Shown here: piece by piece, positions 50,901-63,089 of the stretch
How positions within the stretch are numbered: position 1 is the first letter of the stretch
How the letters are laid out: each line of letters starts with the position of its first letter
Assembly (NCBI RefSeq): GCF_017562075.2
Contig: NC_054083.1
Location: forward strand, 45,563,269-45,627,268
Direction of reading: 5' to 3'
DNA: 64,000 nt
DNA from: Anopheles merus
Taxonomy: Eukaryota; Arthropoda; Insecta; Diptera; Culicidae
Notes under the pieces: generated by a model
The model's database searches: none
What the model saw: only the letters and a program-made list of their open reading frames with translations
What the model was told of the DNA's origin: nothing
Translations under genes and position numbers: made by a program

Positions 50901-53900
50901 GTCGTCGCATGCACATCACTGCTAGGTAAGTTTTGAAGAGCTGAAGCACTCTGCCTAAACCACCGTCTAACAAATTCTGTTGGATAACTCATAGGCTTCA
51001 TGAGAAGAGTAGGACACTAAACGGACGGGCGCAATGGGTGTGGTAGCGGGCACTACCTTTAACATCCGACTAGCAAAACCTGTTTGCAATACTAATGCTA
51101 ATCCACTTCTCAATATTCATCTTTTTCTCTTCACACTTCTGTAACCTCCTGTAACCCAATCCTTTCTTATCCTTACAAACACATCCTCAACACATACAAA
51201 CAATACACACACATCTGCCAAAATGCACCACCGGCTGTCACAGTCCTAACACGAACCTGTTCGGGCCAACGTTTACCACGACGGAGGAGAGGCGTCGTTC
51301 CACCTCGCAGACCCGAACGAACGTCGCGCCGATGCCGATCATTGCCCAACCGCCGGTCGGTCGCTATGCGGCCAAGCGGCCAACATGCAGCATGGCACAG
51401 GTAAATTACTTTTCCAGCCTGGTTGGTAAAATGAGCTTTCCCGAGGAAAACATGGCGAACGGACACAGTATCCGTTTTTTTTGTAAGGATGTAATTGTCG
51501 CGTGTACACGTGCCGGAAAATTTGCATTTTTAACCCCTTTTGATGCTTCGCTTGTGCTAAATATTTCTATTTCAAACAGCTTTTCTGTGTGTATGTGTGT
51601 GACATTAATCGGGACATTAAAAATGCAAGAAATTAGATTTTATCACCTGTCAGGGGGAGAAAAACGACAAAGGAATGTAACATTCCGGCTGCTTATATGT
51701 TGCGTGCCTTTCGAATCAACGTGAAACTCTGAAGTTTTAGTTTTATTTCTTTACTTTTGCTTTAAAGCAGGGTGAAATTCTTGGAAGGAATGGAACAATA
51801 TCTTTCCCTCATAGTTGGAAATTACTGTCATAGCGTTTGGGGTGAAATTGTTGCATGTTTAATGTAACTGTTTGCAATCACGCCAACAAACTGTGTGGTA
51901 TGTGGGAAGAAATTCTGTATTGTTTCTTCGCCGGCCAGCAAAGCACCTTATGGAACTGTCGTGAAAGTGATGAAGAACAATTTAGGCAAATAGTTCATGG
52001 ACAATTTCCGAGTGTGCACAGTTTTGTTTAGTTCAGGTGTTGGGGCTCTGGTCCCAGTTCTTTGTTTGGTTTGCTTCCAATAATGAGGAATTTCAGGAAA
52101 ATTCTTTAGAAATTAACATTACGAGGTCCTATTTTGGTGTTACTGCAAACTTGGACCTCGCAACATAAAGTTAGTATCGTACAATTCGAATTGTTTCAGT
52201 TGGTATGGATTGGTTATTGAGCTTACTTAAAGTCCCTAAAGTTTGCATGAACACCAACAAACCTTAGCAGTGCTGAGAAGATATCTTATACCAATTGCTC
52301 TAAGATCTTTTATCAAGATCGTTGTCTGGCAGATCTACATTTCTTTAAATGCAAGTCTGCAGTTCTATGTTATGATGTGTAGTTTACTGCTATATCTGCA
52401 ATATCTTCAAGATCTGGTATAAAAATTAACAAAATCATGTTATTCTACGTTCAAAGAATGTCAGATCTTAATTGTTGGTCTCTTAGATACTCCCCAATTG
52501 ACATTTTCGAGCACGTATAACCGGGAATTTGAATTCCCTTAAACTGGAGCCTTAAACTTCCTTGAAACTGCACCAGTTTCAGGAAATTTAGAAAAAAATC
52601 CTGTAAAATCAACTGTTATGCGACTTTTTTTTTTTGCTTTCTTCCAAATTCGATCGGAAATTATGTTTCCTATCGTTATTGTGGGTCATGTTGCCATTTT
52701 ATACTTCAATAGTATCGAATTTTTTATAAAACAACGTCACACAAAATTCGATTTTGTTTTTCATGAAAAATCAAAGCTACGAATTTAAATGAGCTCGACG
52801 GCATAGTCCATCGATAGAAGAGAGTCTAATTTACGAACACGCCAAATCTTAGCGCTTTCAACACACTTGATCACTCACAAATCCACAATTTCAGGCGTAT
52901 CGAATACTAATCGAGCAGATATGGAAAAACATTATCGAGCAAATGTCACTTGGGTCCTTATCTACCCGTTTAGGTAGTTTCCTCATGTTTCTCCCTTGAA
53001 GGTTTGCCTTACAAAGGCATCACTGTGTTGTAAAATTGCATATCAATACTGATAAATCATCACTTTGTAATGATCTGATTGCTTCATCGTTTATGCAAAC
53101 ACCAACACCAACCACGCCTGCTGCTGTCACGGCAATCGATTACACATGCCTCCGGCCTCTTCCGGCAGGACGTCCGCCTAGTTGCATTTCAATTAAACGC
53201 CCACTAATCCCCGGCCGGCAGTGTTTCGCATGCATCCGATAGTCTAACTACTGCCCAGCGTCAGCGTACCAATGGCCATGTTGGTGGTAATAAATCTTTG
53301 CGCTCCTTTTTCCCTTTGCTTTCCTTTCCAAAACAACCTTCCAAGGACGCGTTCGCTTTACAGTACTCGTTATCGTGCGGCGGGCGCACGGTTTGCGGAA
53401 CTGCTCGTGCTAACTTAGGTGTGAACTGTGGCCGCAAGACTGCATCGACTTTGCGATAGGATCAGATCGGATACATGCAAAGCAAGCAAACATGGCACAT
53501 ACACAGACACACACACACACTGCTTGCAATTTACTTGTGCAAAGTGTGATGGTTCAAAGGAAAAGAAAATTACCACTTTTTGCTTGGATCGTTAATAGGA
53601 ACTCCTCGTACGTTATGCGAAGGTTCTTGATTTGCCCGATTGATTGCTCAGTTTTTGTGGAGCAGGGCAAGCTATCCTCCTGATCCCTGGCCTTTTGCGC
53701 GGAATTGCTTCAGGTCAGGAAACATTTCTTTGATTTGCGATGGCAACCAGTTATGTCCTTGATTGCGCGGTTGCACATTTTCTTGATCGTTTGTTGTGGT
53801 CCAATTTTGAAGAAACTCCTGCACCCTTTGCTGGAGCTCTCCCGTACAACTACCCACAATCATGCAATCTAACCGCCGTTGGTCAGTTTTTCACGCAAAT

Positions 53901-56485
53901 GATCATTTTTAAAGTAGTTGGCCTCATTTCTTGGCTCGATTGTAAAATACACTGCGAACGCTTTCACGCAAACGCCAAACTGGACGCTTGATGGTTGTTT
54001 CTGAAGGAACCTAGTTTTCCCACACGCAACCAGGGAGGAGCAGCAGTGCAGTGCGATGGTGTGCAGCTTGTGTTTTTAAAGCCATTTAACTTTAAAAAGC
54101 ATGTCACAAATGTGGACCACGAGACACACGATTCTCACTTTCAGCGGGAACATTGGTAATGGGTCACGCGAACGGTGTGTTCTACTATGCCTTGTGCCCG
54201 CCACCGTGTTAGCTGCATTTTCATTGTCAATTTCGGAACGTTTGAATATTCGTTATGAATTAATTAGCCGCAGGTGGAGAAGGCTTCTAACAGCTTCTCA
54301 TTTTTTTTTTCGGTTTATGCTTGTTGCTAACTGCTTTTTTGTCAAAACTAAACCAAACAATAGGTGCAAAATGTCGTAACGCAATTATAGTACCATGCAG
54401 ATTGCAGCATTTTAGGCGGTTTGTCACGCATACTGGATACAGCATTTAAATCCGCCCCAAGGTATGCAATTTGCATCACCATTTCGTCTTAATTTAGCAC
54501 TGCAAAGTTTCCCCAATTGAAAAAAAATTTGTTTTGTGTTTGTGTTCTAAATACAATCATTTTAACATTTTTCTATTTATATTCGCAATAAATTATAATT
54601 AATATCCTTTTTTTTACAGATAATTCACAACAGCCCCACAACAGTTTCTACGGAACCGAACAGGTAATATTCAATTTTTGGGCATCTTTACAACGATTCT
54701 CGATAAAAGAGCAACAATGTACCCCCTGCTACCTAAAAAAAACACCACCATTACGGTAGCTTATTTAGCAAACAAAAGATCATCAGCTTACATGCACGCT
54801 TTTGTCTTTCGTTTCAAACAGTTGTTTCCCTTCTCTGTTCATTATTTACCCCATTTGTTTGATTTTGTTTGTTTTATACATGTTTTTTTTTATTTATTTA
54901 TTTCTTTCCAGCAATTTTACCTAAAAAAAACACTCACCCAAAGGCCGGAGGTCACTGATTGGCTTGTAATGTATGTCTTTGGTTTGTCCCTACCCCCCCA
55001 ATGATGGTTCGTGTATTAAAATTCGTCTAGGTCTTTGCGAAATCTAGCCACACTGCGATACCTGCGTACTCTAATATCGTGTTAAGCACCAGTAGCAATT
55101 AATGTACCGTGTCTAAATTAAATCTTCCCCGGTCGAAGCAGGATTTACTTTAAGTTGTACGGCCCTTTGCCCCTAATATTAAGCTCACTGTATTCGTTCG
55201 TCGTCTTCGGATCTGCTTTGCAGAAAGTTTATAAAATGTTGAAAGTAATTTATTAAACTCCCAAGTGCAATTCCTGTTCAGGCAGGGTTCGGTTCCGTTC
55301 AAGTGTTGTGTTTGTGTACGCGTAAAAATTGTTGTGCCGAGCTGTGGCCAACAGCACCCCACGGCAGAGCAACACAGAATAAAATCGCACATTGTTCGCT
55401 TGTTACGCAAAGTGTCTGTTTTCTTTTCTCTTCCCTTCCTATTGTGTGTGTTTTGTATATCGTTTGTTTAATTAAAGGTTTCGTTTTTGCTCGTTTAAGG
55501 ATGTGTTTTGTATTACCATTTGAAGTGTGTTGCTCATCAACCGCAGGCAGCTCTTCCTTTTCCGCTTAGAGTAGTGCAAAAGTAGTGACTTTGTAGCTGG
55601 GTAGCGTGGTTTGGTAGCGCACTATGACTGGAATTGGTTTTTTTCGCTTTCTCTCTCTCTTCCTTTTCTTTTCCTTCTCTGTCCTTCTCTTTCCTGTGGC
55701 AAATGTTTCCTTTTCCCACCTCCCCGTTTTCTAGCACCGCTAACGCTAACGCTAATGCTGCTAATGGACACGCTGCCGGTAACGGTAGCAATGGGCATGA
55801 GGCCGAGGACGATGCCGCTCATCAGCACCGGTACGAGACGGACTCGATCGAGGGCGGCGGCGGCGACGGTGGCGTCGGCGAGGAGCAGGAGCTCGATCAA
55901 CGGTTGGCCGACGAGATGGAGCGCTGCGTCGAGCTCGGTGCCGGTGGTGATGAGCCGGACGCCTCGCGCTACACGCCGCACCACGGGCTGGAGGTCAAGT
56001 TTGCCGACCAGCCGGAAACGCTACCGTACGACGATATGCCCGAGCCCGGTCCCGACCCGGATCCGTACGATTTCCATCCGCACCATCTCGAGCTGCACGA
56101 CGACACGGAGGGTGGTGGTGGTGGTGGCTCGCACCGGGACCAGTCCTTATCGCCTCAATCTGTCAGCCAGCAGGCGTCGCCGGTGCATCCGGCCGGCAGC
56201 GACTACGGCGTGCTGGGCAGCAGGAAGCCGGCCCGCTACACCAAGCAGAACACCGGGCTGAAGAACATCTCGTTCGGCGTCGGGGCGGCGGTCATGCCGA
56301 GCGGCAAGATGGAGTTCGACCAGGAGGAGAACGAGGGCTTCGGCTCGGTCAAGATCAACCGGCCGATCGGGAAGTCGGGCACGCGGGGCAGCCTGCACGA
56401 TGACAACGAGTCGGTGCACTCGAACGGCAGCCAGCCGGGTGGGGGCCACTTTGATCTCAAGTTTTACCACAACAAGCTGTGGTAA
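47997..56485 (+). CDS. Alpha-tubulin N-acetyltransferase (ATAT1/MEC-17 family)
   Basis: Seven coding exons: 47997-48103, 49808-49957, 50050-50294, 50811-50925, 51244-51400, 54620-54663 and 55735-56485. All have GT-AG junctions in phase and give 522 residues with no frame break. The protein acetylates Lys40 of alpha-tubulin inside the microtubule lumen. The GNAT-like catalytic domain covers roughly residues 1-200. It includes PCVLDFYVHE (Cys116), the acetyl-CoA loop QRGGLGREL (127-135), AIDRPSEKLL (Asp153) and NNFVVYEGFF. Cys116 and Asp153 correspond to the human catalytic Cys120 and Asp157. The region after residue 200 is disordered and rich in Ser/Thr, Gly, Asp/Glu and His, and ends NKLW. 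A 3.2-kb intron separates exons 5 and 6. The gene converges with dos. Confidence 0.95.
49470..49498. repeat. (AGC)n microsatellite
   Basis: About ten AGC triplets in the first coding intron of the acetyltransferase gene. Confidence 0.85.
51401..54619 (+). other. Fifth intron of the acetyltransferase gene
   Basis: It begins GTAAAT and ends in a T-rich tract plus ACAG. The sequence is mostly A/T-rich with short open frames on both strands, and I see no nested gene or element in it. Confidence 0.7.
54912..54924 (+). CDS. Possible alternative last coding exon of the acetyltransferase
   Basis: A good acceptor (TTTCTTTCCAG) at 54901-54911 precedes 13 bases that continue the phase left by the exon ending at 54663, adding three residues and a TAA at 54922-54924. 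This would give a 276-residue form with the whole catalytic domain but without the disordered tail encoded at 55735-56485. Vertebrate ATAT1 is also heavily spliced at its C-terminus. A possible chance splice site. Confidence 0.4.
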
Positions 56486-57441
56486 AGTAATGGTTACCGA
56501 TGGGGATGGCGAAGAATGGTGTGGCGTGGTTTGCAGTGAAGTAGCCTGCTCACAGTAGATCCTAAAGAGAGAGAGAGAGAGTGAAAGTAAAGAAGTAGTT
56601 AGAAGAGTGGTTGGTAAAAAGCACAAATGCTAAGATCGAACCGATTGTAATGGTTAGCAGATGATCTTCCTGATAGCTTCCTGCTGCTTTCCCCCGAATT
56701 GTTTTGCGCTTCGTGTAGGGGTGGGGGTGGGGGGGGGGAAAGCATCCCACGTGTTACCGAGATTGTTTGTTTCGTTAAGTTGTTGGCTTTTTTGTGGGTG
56801 TAGAGTGTGTTGTTTTTGTTTGTTTTCTGCGTACCGGAAGTTAGACGACGACTTCGTGTGGTGTGTTACTTTAAAGCTGTTTTGTTTTGTGTCATGCGCC
56901 TTTCGTTGCAGCAATGTGCAGCAAGACTTTCTGAAGGATTACATTATTCATTGAGCGGAGTTGTGAGTGTGGGTTGTGTGACACACGGGCTAGAACCTGA
57001 AAACAACCGTACACATCTATTTGTTAGATTTAAGGGAGTGCAGTGCAGTATATAAGGCTCACCTGCAATGGTGGTTTATCATCGTCAACCGATCTTTAGC
57101 GAATACTACTACCTACTACACCTACTGTCTAGTGTAATAATGCGTCTATAAAGTGAGATAATACACAGTAGCAAACCTCCTGTCTTACATTCCGCGTCCG
57201 TAAGATTCTACATTCCAGTAGTGGCAGTATAATGCAGTAACAGTGTTAGAGCGAGGGTCTCGCGTAGGGAAAATCAAACAAATAAGAAAAAAACCGTGTA
57301 ATTCGCTAATTCCAACGCCCAGCCCCTGTCGCTTTATCGTCCCCCTTCCTGAACAATTCTCTCTATTCTACTATACAAAAAAAAACAAAATGTATGTCGA
57401 CGTATAATAACCATTTGAAAAGAAAGAAAAAAAACAATAAA
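56486..57441 (+). other. 3' UTR of the acetyltransferase gene
   Basis: No coding signal after the TAA at 56483-56485. There is a G-rich tract near 56717-56738, and a candidate polyadenylation signal AATAAA at 57436-57441. The true end is uncertain. Confidence 0.5.
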
Positions 57442-58861
57442 CAAAACAGAAAGAAACACTTCCTGGTGGCGGCATGGTGTTTGTTTTTTCTCATTTTCAT
57501 CATAATGAATTAACAGAAAACTGTCTCCTTTTTTTTCGCTGCTCAAAGTGTCCAGTAGCATTGTTTTATTTGCGCTAAATAAGAGTAAACATTGTGTAAA
57601 CGTTCTATCTAACGAGAGTAACGGGACCCACGGAGAGCAAAAAAAAAACAGGGTGGAAAATGGGGGGAAACAACACGCAGATTGTTTGCCGCGTGTTCTG
57701 TTAACAGCTTTTGGGGCCAGCGATTAAAGTGTAAAGAGCTTTGCGAGACAAAATATCAACATTCAAGTACACGTTGTATAATGATGCACGGGTATGAAAA
57801 GTCATGTCAAAAGAAAGATATAAAAAAAACGGTAAGAACTAGTAAAAATGCAAAAGAAACAGTACTTGTGCTTGTTTTTCGGTGGTTTTGTGTAGCGTTT
57901 TGCTTTAAAAGAAGCAAAAACCGATTCCACTCCACCAACAAGCAAACACGCGGTTTGTGTGTTCGTTGTGCCTCTCTGATTGTGTGTCCCCCCGAAAGTG
58001 CTGTCGTCTATTACTCACGTTGTTGTAGTAGTAATTATAATAATAATAATTGGATGCCTATCCGTAATCGCCCTATCCTAATCTTACAGCGCCGTATTTT
58101 GTTCAACCGGTTGTGCTGTATGCTTAAATTGCGGTTTAAAAATGCAATCACCGATCGCGTCTCGTTCGCTTTTACGTGTAAATGCTTCCACCTACCTCTT
58201 CCTCTTCCTTCTGGTAAATAATTTCCTTCTTTTTTTCTCGATCTCTACCAAACCGTTCCCATTTTCGTACGCTCCTTCTCTAGTGTTTCGAAATCACAGG
58301 CATACGGGCGCGGGGAGGCCACGCGTCCATATCATTGTTTAGAGTGCTTCTGCTAAACTGCTTTATAATGTGCTTGTTACCGGTATACAGCATATTTCCA
58401 ATATGTTTTTTTTTTTTGTTCATGTATTTTCGCTAGAAGATAGAGAATGAATTTGATATTTCCTAGTTGCGTAAAAGTAATTGCGCAATGCGCAAAACTG
58501 TTCCCTAATGAAAAGCTTACGAAGTAGGAAGAAGTAGGGTTAAGGCAGAAATTCTTGCAATAATTGCACTTAGCGTAGTAGTGTTGTGTATCCTTTTCTA
58601 GTAATAGTGTTTCAGTTTCATCCATTCGTGCTCCGTTTCCTTCTCCCGTGCTACATTTCCACCAGTCTTTCCATGTGCGTATATGTTAGCGAGTCCATCA
58701 TGTTCCCGTGTTCCCAACATTCGAGGGAATTGGAGTTGTAGCAAAAGCAAAAATTGGAAAAAGCGACAAGCCAATGAAAGGCGGAAGACCGAATATATGT
58801 GTTGGATATGAATCGCGCACACACCCTTCGACCCTTCGAAAAGCATTTGCGCTGGTCGCGT
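57442..58861. other. Interval between two convergent genes
   Basis: It probably holds the 3' UTR of dos (minus strand) and possibly later acetyltransferase poly(A) sites. A/T-rich with a (TAA/AAT) run near 58032-58050 and a T run near 58405. The 57682-58221 frame is compositionally mixed and unsupported. Confidence 0.45.
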
Positions 58862-61479
58862 CTAAGACGTTTGATCCTTTAGGCGGGATTGTGCGCGCGT
58901 CAGTTCCGAGTCGGCGCGGACCCGATTGAACGCGTCCGTTTTAACGAAATCGACCGTCGTGTACGGTGTGCGGCTTGTCTGTATGGTGGGCTTCGCTGTG
59001 CCCGTTTCGCCACCGTCCCGATGATGCCGAGCAGATGTGCCACCGTGATGACCGCCGGTACTGTCGTGCGATAGCGAGCTGGTCGACGCTACCGGATGAT
59101 GGTGGTTTTGTTGCTGGTGGTGGTGATTTTTTCCATTACTGCCACCACCGTGCGCCGCAGATGCTCCTGATGCTCCTTGTCCTGCACCGACGATACTGCT
59201 GCTAGGACCGGCCGAGTAGATGGCATTTTGGTTGGATCCTTTCTGTGGGCTGTTCGAGTGATCCAGATCGAGATACTGTAGGCGATCTTCGTTCTTACTG
59301 GTAGCGCGTGGCGATATCACCGAGAGCTGCACGTGAAGAGGAAGCGAAAGAGTTGAGTTAATGCAAAAAGAGGCAACAAGAGTTGTACTTCCAACTTACC
59401 ATTGAAATGCTCGCATCCTGTGTGTTACCGTACGTGCTTTCGGTCGCTTGATTGGAGGCGAGATTTAACGATACCGGTCCACCCTTCCGACGCATCGAAT
59501 TAGTACCGATCTGGCGGGAATACAAAGAGCACAGCATTAAAATCACTTTCTATCGGTTCTTTCCCCTTTTCTCTGCTGCTGCAGCTCGATCGTTTGCTAC
59601 CTTTGGAGTTGCGGGCTTGCGCGTACGATCAACCGTCGGTGGACTCTTGGCAGATTGACCGCCCCCGTTAGCACTGCCACCGTTTGGGATGGGCACTGGC
59701 GGTGCCGTCGTACCAGCGCCACCGAGCGACATCTGCTGCTTAACGCCCTGCGTCACGGACTCGATCGATCGATTTGGTGATATCGAACGACGAGCGTGGC
59801 TTTAAGCGGCGATTAATGGCCGGGGCTGATGCGTCGGACTGTATTATTATTGTAAAATAAACGAATAAAATGATTATTATTGAAACACTTAAAAAGGAGT
59901 TATCTTTAAATGTATGCGTACCTGTTCACTGAAATCGAAACGAAACACATTGCCTTCGATCTTTGTCGGGGCAGCATTGGTGTAGCAGTGGGGCCGGGGG
60001 CGTCCCAGCGTACCGCACTGGCTGCCCGACCCGAAATCGCTGATCAGATTTGGCGTGCTGGAAGCGACCAGATCGCACTGGCTTAATGGTGACAGCAGAT
60101 CGCCATCGGGAAGGTGCATACTACTGCCAGTGTACGGGTGCTGATGGGAACGTGGAATATCGTAGAACTGTTCAATGTGCTAAGGAGAATCATAATAAGG
60201 AGCAAAAAAAAAACAGATTAGTATGGAAGTTATAGAAAGGTCATTGCGACTCATTAGTCTAGTGTTGGGTAAAGCTGTCTCGACTCCGAATGTCTCCGGG
60301 CGACTCCGATCCGACTGTGATAATTTAGGAACCGATTCCAGCATCGCCCGGAGTCGTCCAGAGTGTTTCGGAATCGTCCCGAGTCCGGAGTCATCCGGCG
60401 TCGTTCGGAGTTGTCCGGATTCGCCCGGAGTCTTTTGGAGTTGGAGCGATCCGGAGTCGTCCGATTTCAGTTGAGGTGGAAGTTATTTGGAGTCGGAGTC
60501 GTCCGGATACGTCCGGATACGTCCGGATTCGTCCGGAGTCGCCAGGGGTCGTCAGGAGTCGTCCGGTATCGGTTGGGGTCAGAGTCGTCTAGAGTCGTCC
60601 GGTATCGATTGGGGTCGGAGTCGCACATTGCACCGAATGGCTTCTGTTGACTCCAATCCGACTCTGTACGACTCTGAATGACTCCAACTTCGGTAAACTC
60701 ACTCCGGCCGACTCTTAACGACTCCAAATCCGAACGTTTCTGAACGAATTCGGACGATTATGGATAACTCCGAATTATTCCGGACGACTCCGAACGACTC
60801 CGGACTACTCTCCAGACGACTCCGACTACGAACGACTCCAACTCCAATTGACTCGGACAATTCCGGACAATTCCGAATTACTCCGGACGACTCCTGACGA
60901 TTCCAACTCCAAACAACTCTGGACAACTCCGAACGTTTCCCAACGATTTCGGACGACTCTGAACGACTTCGGGTGACTCTGGACAACTCCGAACTATTCT
61001 GAACGACTCCGGACGACATCGGACGACTATAGACGACTCCGAACGACTCCGAACGACTCCGGAAGACTCCGGACGACTCCGAATAACTCCGAACAACTTC
61101 GGACGACTCCAACTCCGAGCAGAAATAGTGGCTCGAATATTGCCAGAGTCGGAATCGGACTAACAATAGCCGCAGTCGGGTCGGAGTCGTGGGTGCGTTC
61201 CAAAGAGCACATCACTATATTAGTCCCTCGGGCAACACTTACCGCGCTTGCTTCTTTCGGTCCGATGGCAGGTGAAACGTTCTCCGTGTCGGAAGATATT
61301 ATGTCCTTGGTTCTGAAATTCAAAACAATACTTTCATCAAGAACATTTCTTCAATTTTGAAGGATCTTTTCAATGTTTACTCACTTTTCTATACCCTCCA
61401 AGTTCAGACTGGTCCGTTTCGGCGGTCTTGGTGGAGCGCCGGGGGCATTCCCAGCGCTAGCACCTTGCACTTGCTTCAA

Positions 61480-61519
<40 letters not shown>

Positions 61520-63089
61520 GTTTCTCCTCCGTGTTGGGCACTTTGGAGAAGCGCTGCACATACGTCCACCCGACCGCATCATTCTCGATCGAACTGTCCG
61601 ACGGCCGGGTGCTTCTATCGATCGTACCACCAGCCCCTCCTGTACCTCCACGAACACCACCACCTCCGTTCGTAGCTCCCTCACGACCACCACGCATTCC
61701 ATCGCTCGGCGACCCAGCAGTCCACTCATCGTCCGTAAACACGCTCTCCGAATCGGACGGGCTCGATTTACCACTGCAGCTCGGACCAATGCCTTTTGGC
61801 ACTGTGTTACCGGCTCCTCCCGAGCTCCCATCACAAGTGACGAGGGTCCGGTGGCTAGTGGCCCTCCACCGACGTTGTTTCTCTTTGGTGAGTACGGCTG
61901 CTCGTTGTTGACGAGATTGAAGCCGATGTTGGTGTGACTGCGCGGCGTTTCGTAGAAGCGTGGATCGAGCGAGTTCAGCGGCGTCACCGGGCTGCCCGAG
62001 TAGCACTCGCTGATCGGGATGTACGGTCCGGACGAGGTGCTCAGGGCCGGGGACGGTTGCTCTGGCCCACTATCGAACGCACTGGTCGACGGGGAACGGT
62101 CGGTGAGTTTCAGATTTTCCGGAATCTTTTTACCACCACGTTGCTGCTGCTGCTGCTGCTGTGCTGCTGATGGTCAATATTGAGCGACTGTGTACGCATA
62201 TGATGCCCCATCGAGCTGGCCGTACCCGTACCGATACCGTTCGTCATTGTTGACGAGCTGGAGGGTTCGCCATTCTTCGCCGTCGGCTTACCACGCAACG
62301 ACTGGGAGCGTTCGATGATGACGTCCAGGTTCGAGTACGCCTCCGCGTTCGGTACCGTTTGTCCCAGCTTTGCCTCGCAAATGATCGTCTCCCGGTTGGT
62401 GTAGTCCATCGAGCGAAAGCCCATCATTTCCTCGTTCTGGTACGTGCCGTACGGGTTGTAGGCCGCCGGTGGTGTACGCTTTGCCGCCTGTTGGCTGTTG
62501 TGATGGTGCTGTGACGGATCCGCTGCGGCTGCCTCTCCCACCACCGAATGATTCAGCATGGTCGTTTCGGTTTCGTTTGACACGTCCGTCGTTTCCATTA
62601 CTGCTGCTGCCCCGTTGCTCGTCGATCGGGTCGGTGCCCTCGTCTCTACCACCGTGTCCGCCATGTTGACCGCATCCGCCATATTGATTGCGCCGATGTT
62701 GTAATCTACAATGCAGAAAAGCGAGGATATTCGGTAGAGTTGGGAGCACGGAATGAAAAAAAACCAACAGCAAATTGCTTACATGGCCGATCGTCCACGG
62801 TTTGCGTTTCCTGCAGGCTGCACACCTGGCAGATACAGTTCACCCAGCCGCGCATGTCCTCCTCGGTGTCCGCGGCCAGATAGTAGGTGCGGGTCGGCGT
62901 CTTCACGTCGAACATGTGCGCGTACTTTTCCTTCTGCCGGTCGAGCCGCAGCCCCGCGTCCACCTGCTCACACTGGTCGAGATCGATGATGCCCTTCAGC
63001 TTGCGGCATTTGCGATCGGTGTAGTACTCGAGAAAGAACTGACCGGGCAGCTCACCCTGCTTGAGCGTGAACCAGCGCCGTCGCCATCG
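58862..63089 (-). CDS. dos: Daughter of sevenless (Gab-family adaptor), 5' end outside window
   Basis: Seven exons, read leftwards: 63089-62783, 62705-61385, 61312-61243, 60179-59922, 59838-59601, 59510-59400 and 59326-58862, with intact splice sites. The first carries most of the PH domain (RWRRRWFTLKQGE, GIIDLDQCEQVDAGLRLD, MRGWVNCICQVC); its start lies beyond the acceptor at 63090. Then follow the signature SDSESVFTDDEW (about 61733), RSTRPSDSSIEN, a Gln run, APPRPPKRTSLNLEG (probable SH3 ligand), FYDIPRSH, HCYTNAAPTKIEGNVFRFDF, QYLDLD (about 59275) and YTTVDFVKTDAF (about 58963). The last two match the Drosophila DOS tyrosines that bind the phosphatase Corkscrew. DOS links receptor tyrosine kinases to Ras/MAPK. 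Frame breaks near 62127, 61814 and 61546 each lie in a short base run; exon 59601-59838 is one base off phase. Confidence 0.93.
60252..60259. repeat. Left 8-bp target duplication of the hAT-like element
   Basis: CATTAGTC here and TATTAGTC at 61218-61225 agree at seven of eight positions. Eight-base duplications are the hallmark of hAT transposases. Confidence 0.6.
60260..61217. mobile_element. hAT-like non-autonomous element filled with decamer repeats
   Basis: The left end reads TAGTGTTGGG and the right end, on the opposite strand, TAGTGATGTG, matching at eight of ten positions. These resemble hAT terminal repeats, and an imperfect 8-bp duplication flanks them. The 958-bp body has no transposase ORF. 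It consists of degenerate decamers: GTCCGGAGTC-like units dominate on the plus strand from about 60290 to 60630, and reverse-complement units (CGACTCCGGA) from about 60650 to 61195. The body is therefore an imperfect inverted arrangement. It sits in a dos intron and is removed by splicing if the splice sites work. Confidence 0.6.
60285..61195. repeat. Decamer minisatellite with central orientation switch
   Basis: The consensus unit is close to GACTCCGRAC, where R is A or G. Units vary by one to three bases. On the plus strand the GGAGTCGTCC orientation is found in the left part, and GGACGACTCC in the right part, switching at about 60640. It produces Ser/Arg/Val-rich artificial frames. Confidence 0.85.
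61218..61225. repeat. Right 8-bp target duplication of the hAT-like element
   Basis: TATTAGTC, one mismatch from the left copy at 60252-60259. Confidence 0.6.
61481..61519. repeat. Gln-coding (CAG)13 tract in dos
   Basis: On the minus strand the tract encodes a Gln run between VQRFSKVPN and LKQVQG in the real frame. Just upstream an A run seems one base short, which would otherwise put the tract in a Ser frame. Length may vary between individuals. Confidence 0.8.

Larger units (their letters stand above)
60180..61242 (-). other. dos intron carrying a hAT-like insertion
   Basis: The intron has a GTAAGT donor and a CTTAG acceptor on the minus strand and is almost entirely made of the inserted element at 60260-61217. 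Without it the intron would be about 100 bp, the usual size in this gene. Confidence 0.8.

Noticed and set aside
60285..61195. Regular repeats that could suggest a CRISPR array
   Set aside because: The units are degenerate decamers with no spacers, they switch orientation, and the host is a eukaryote.
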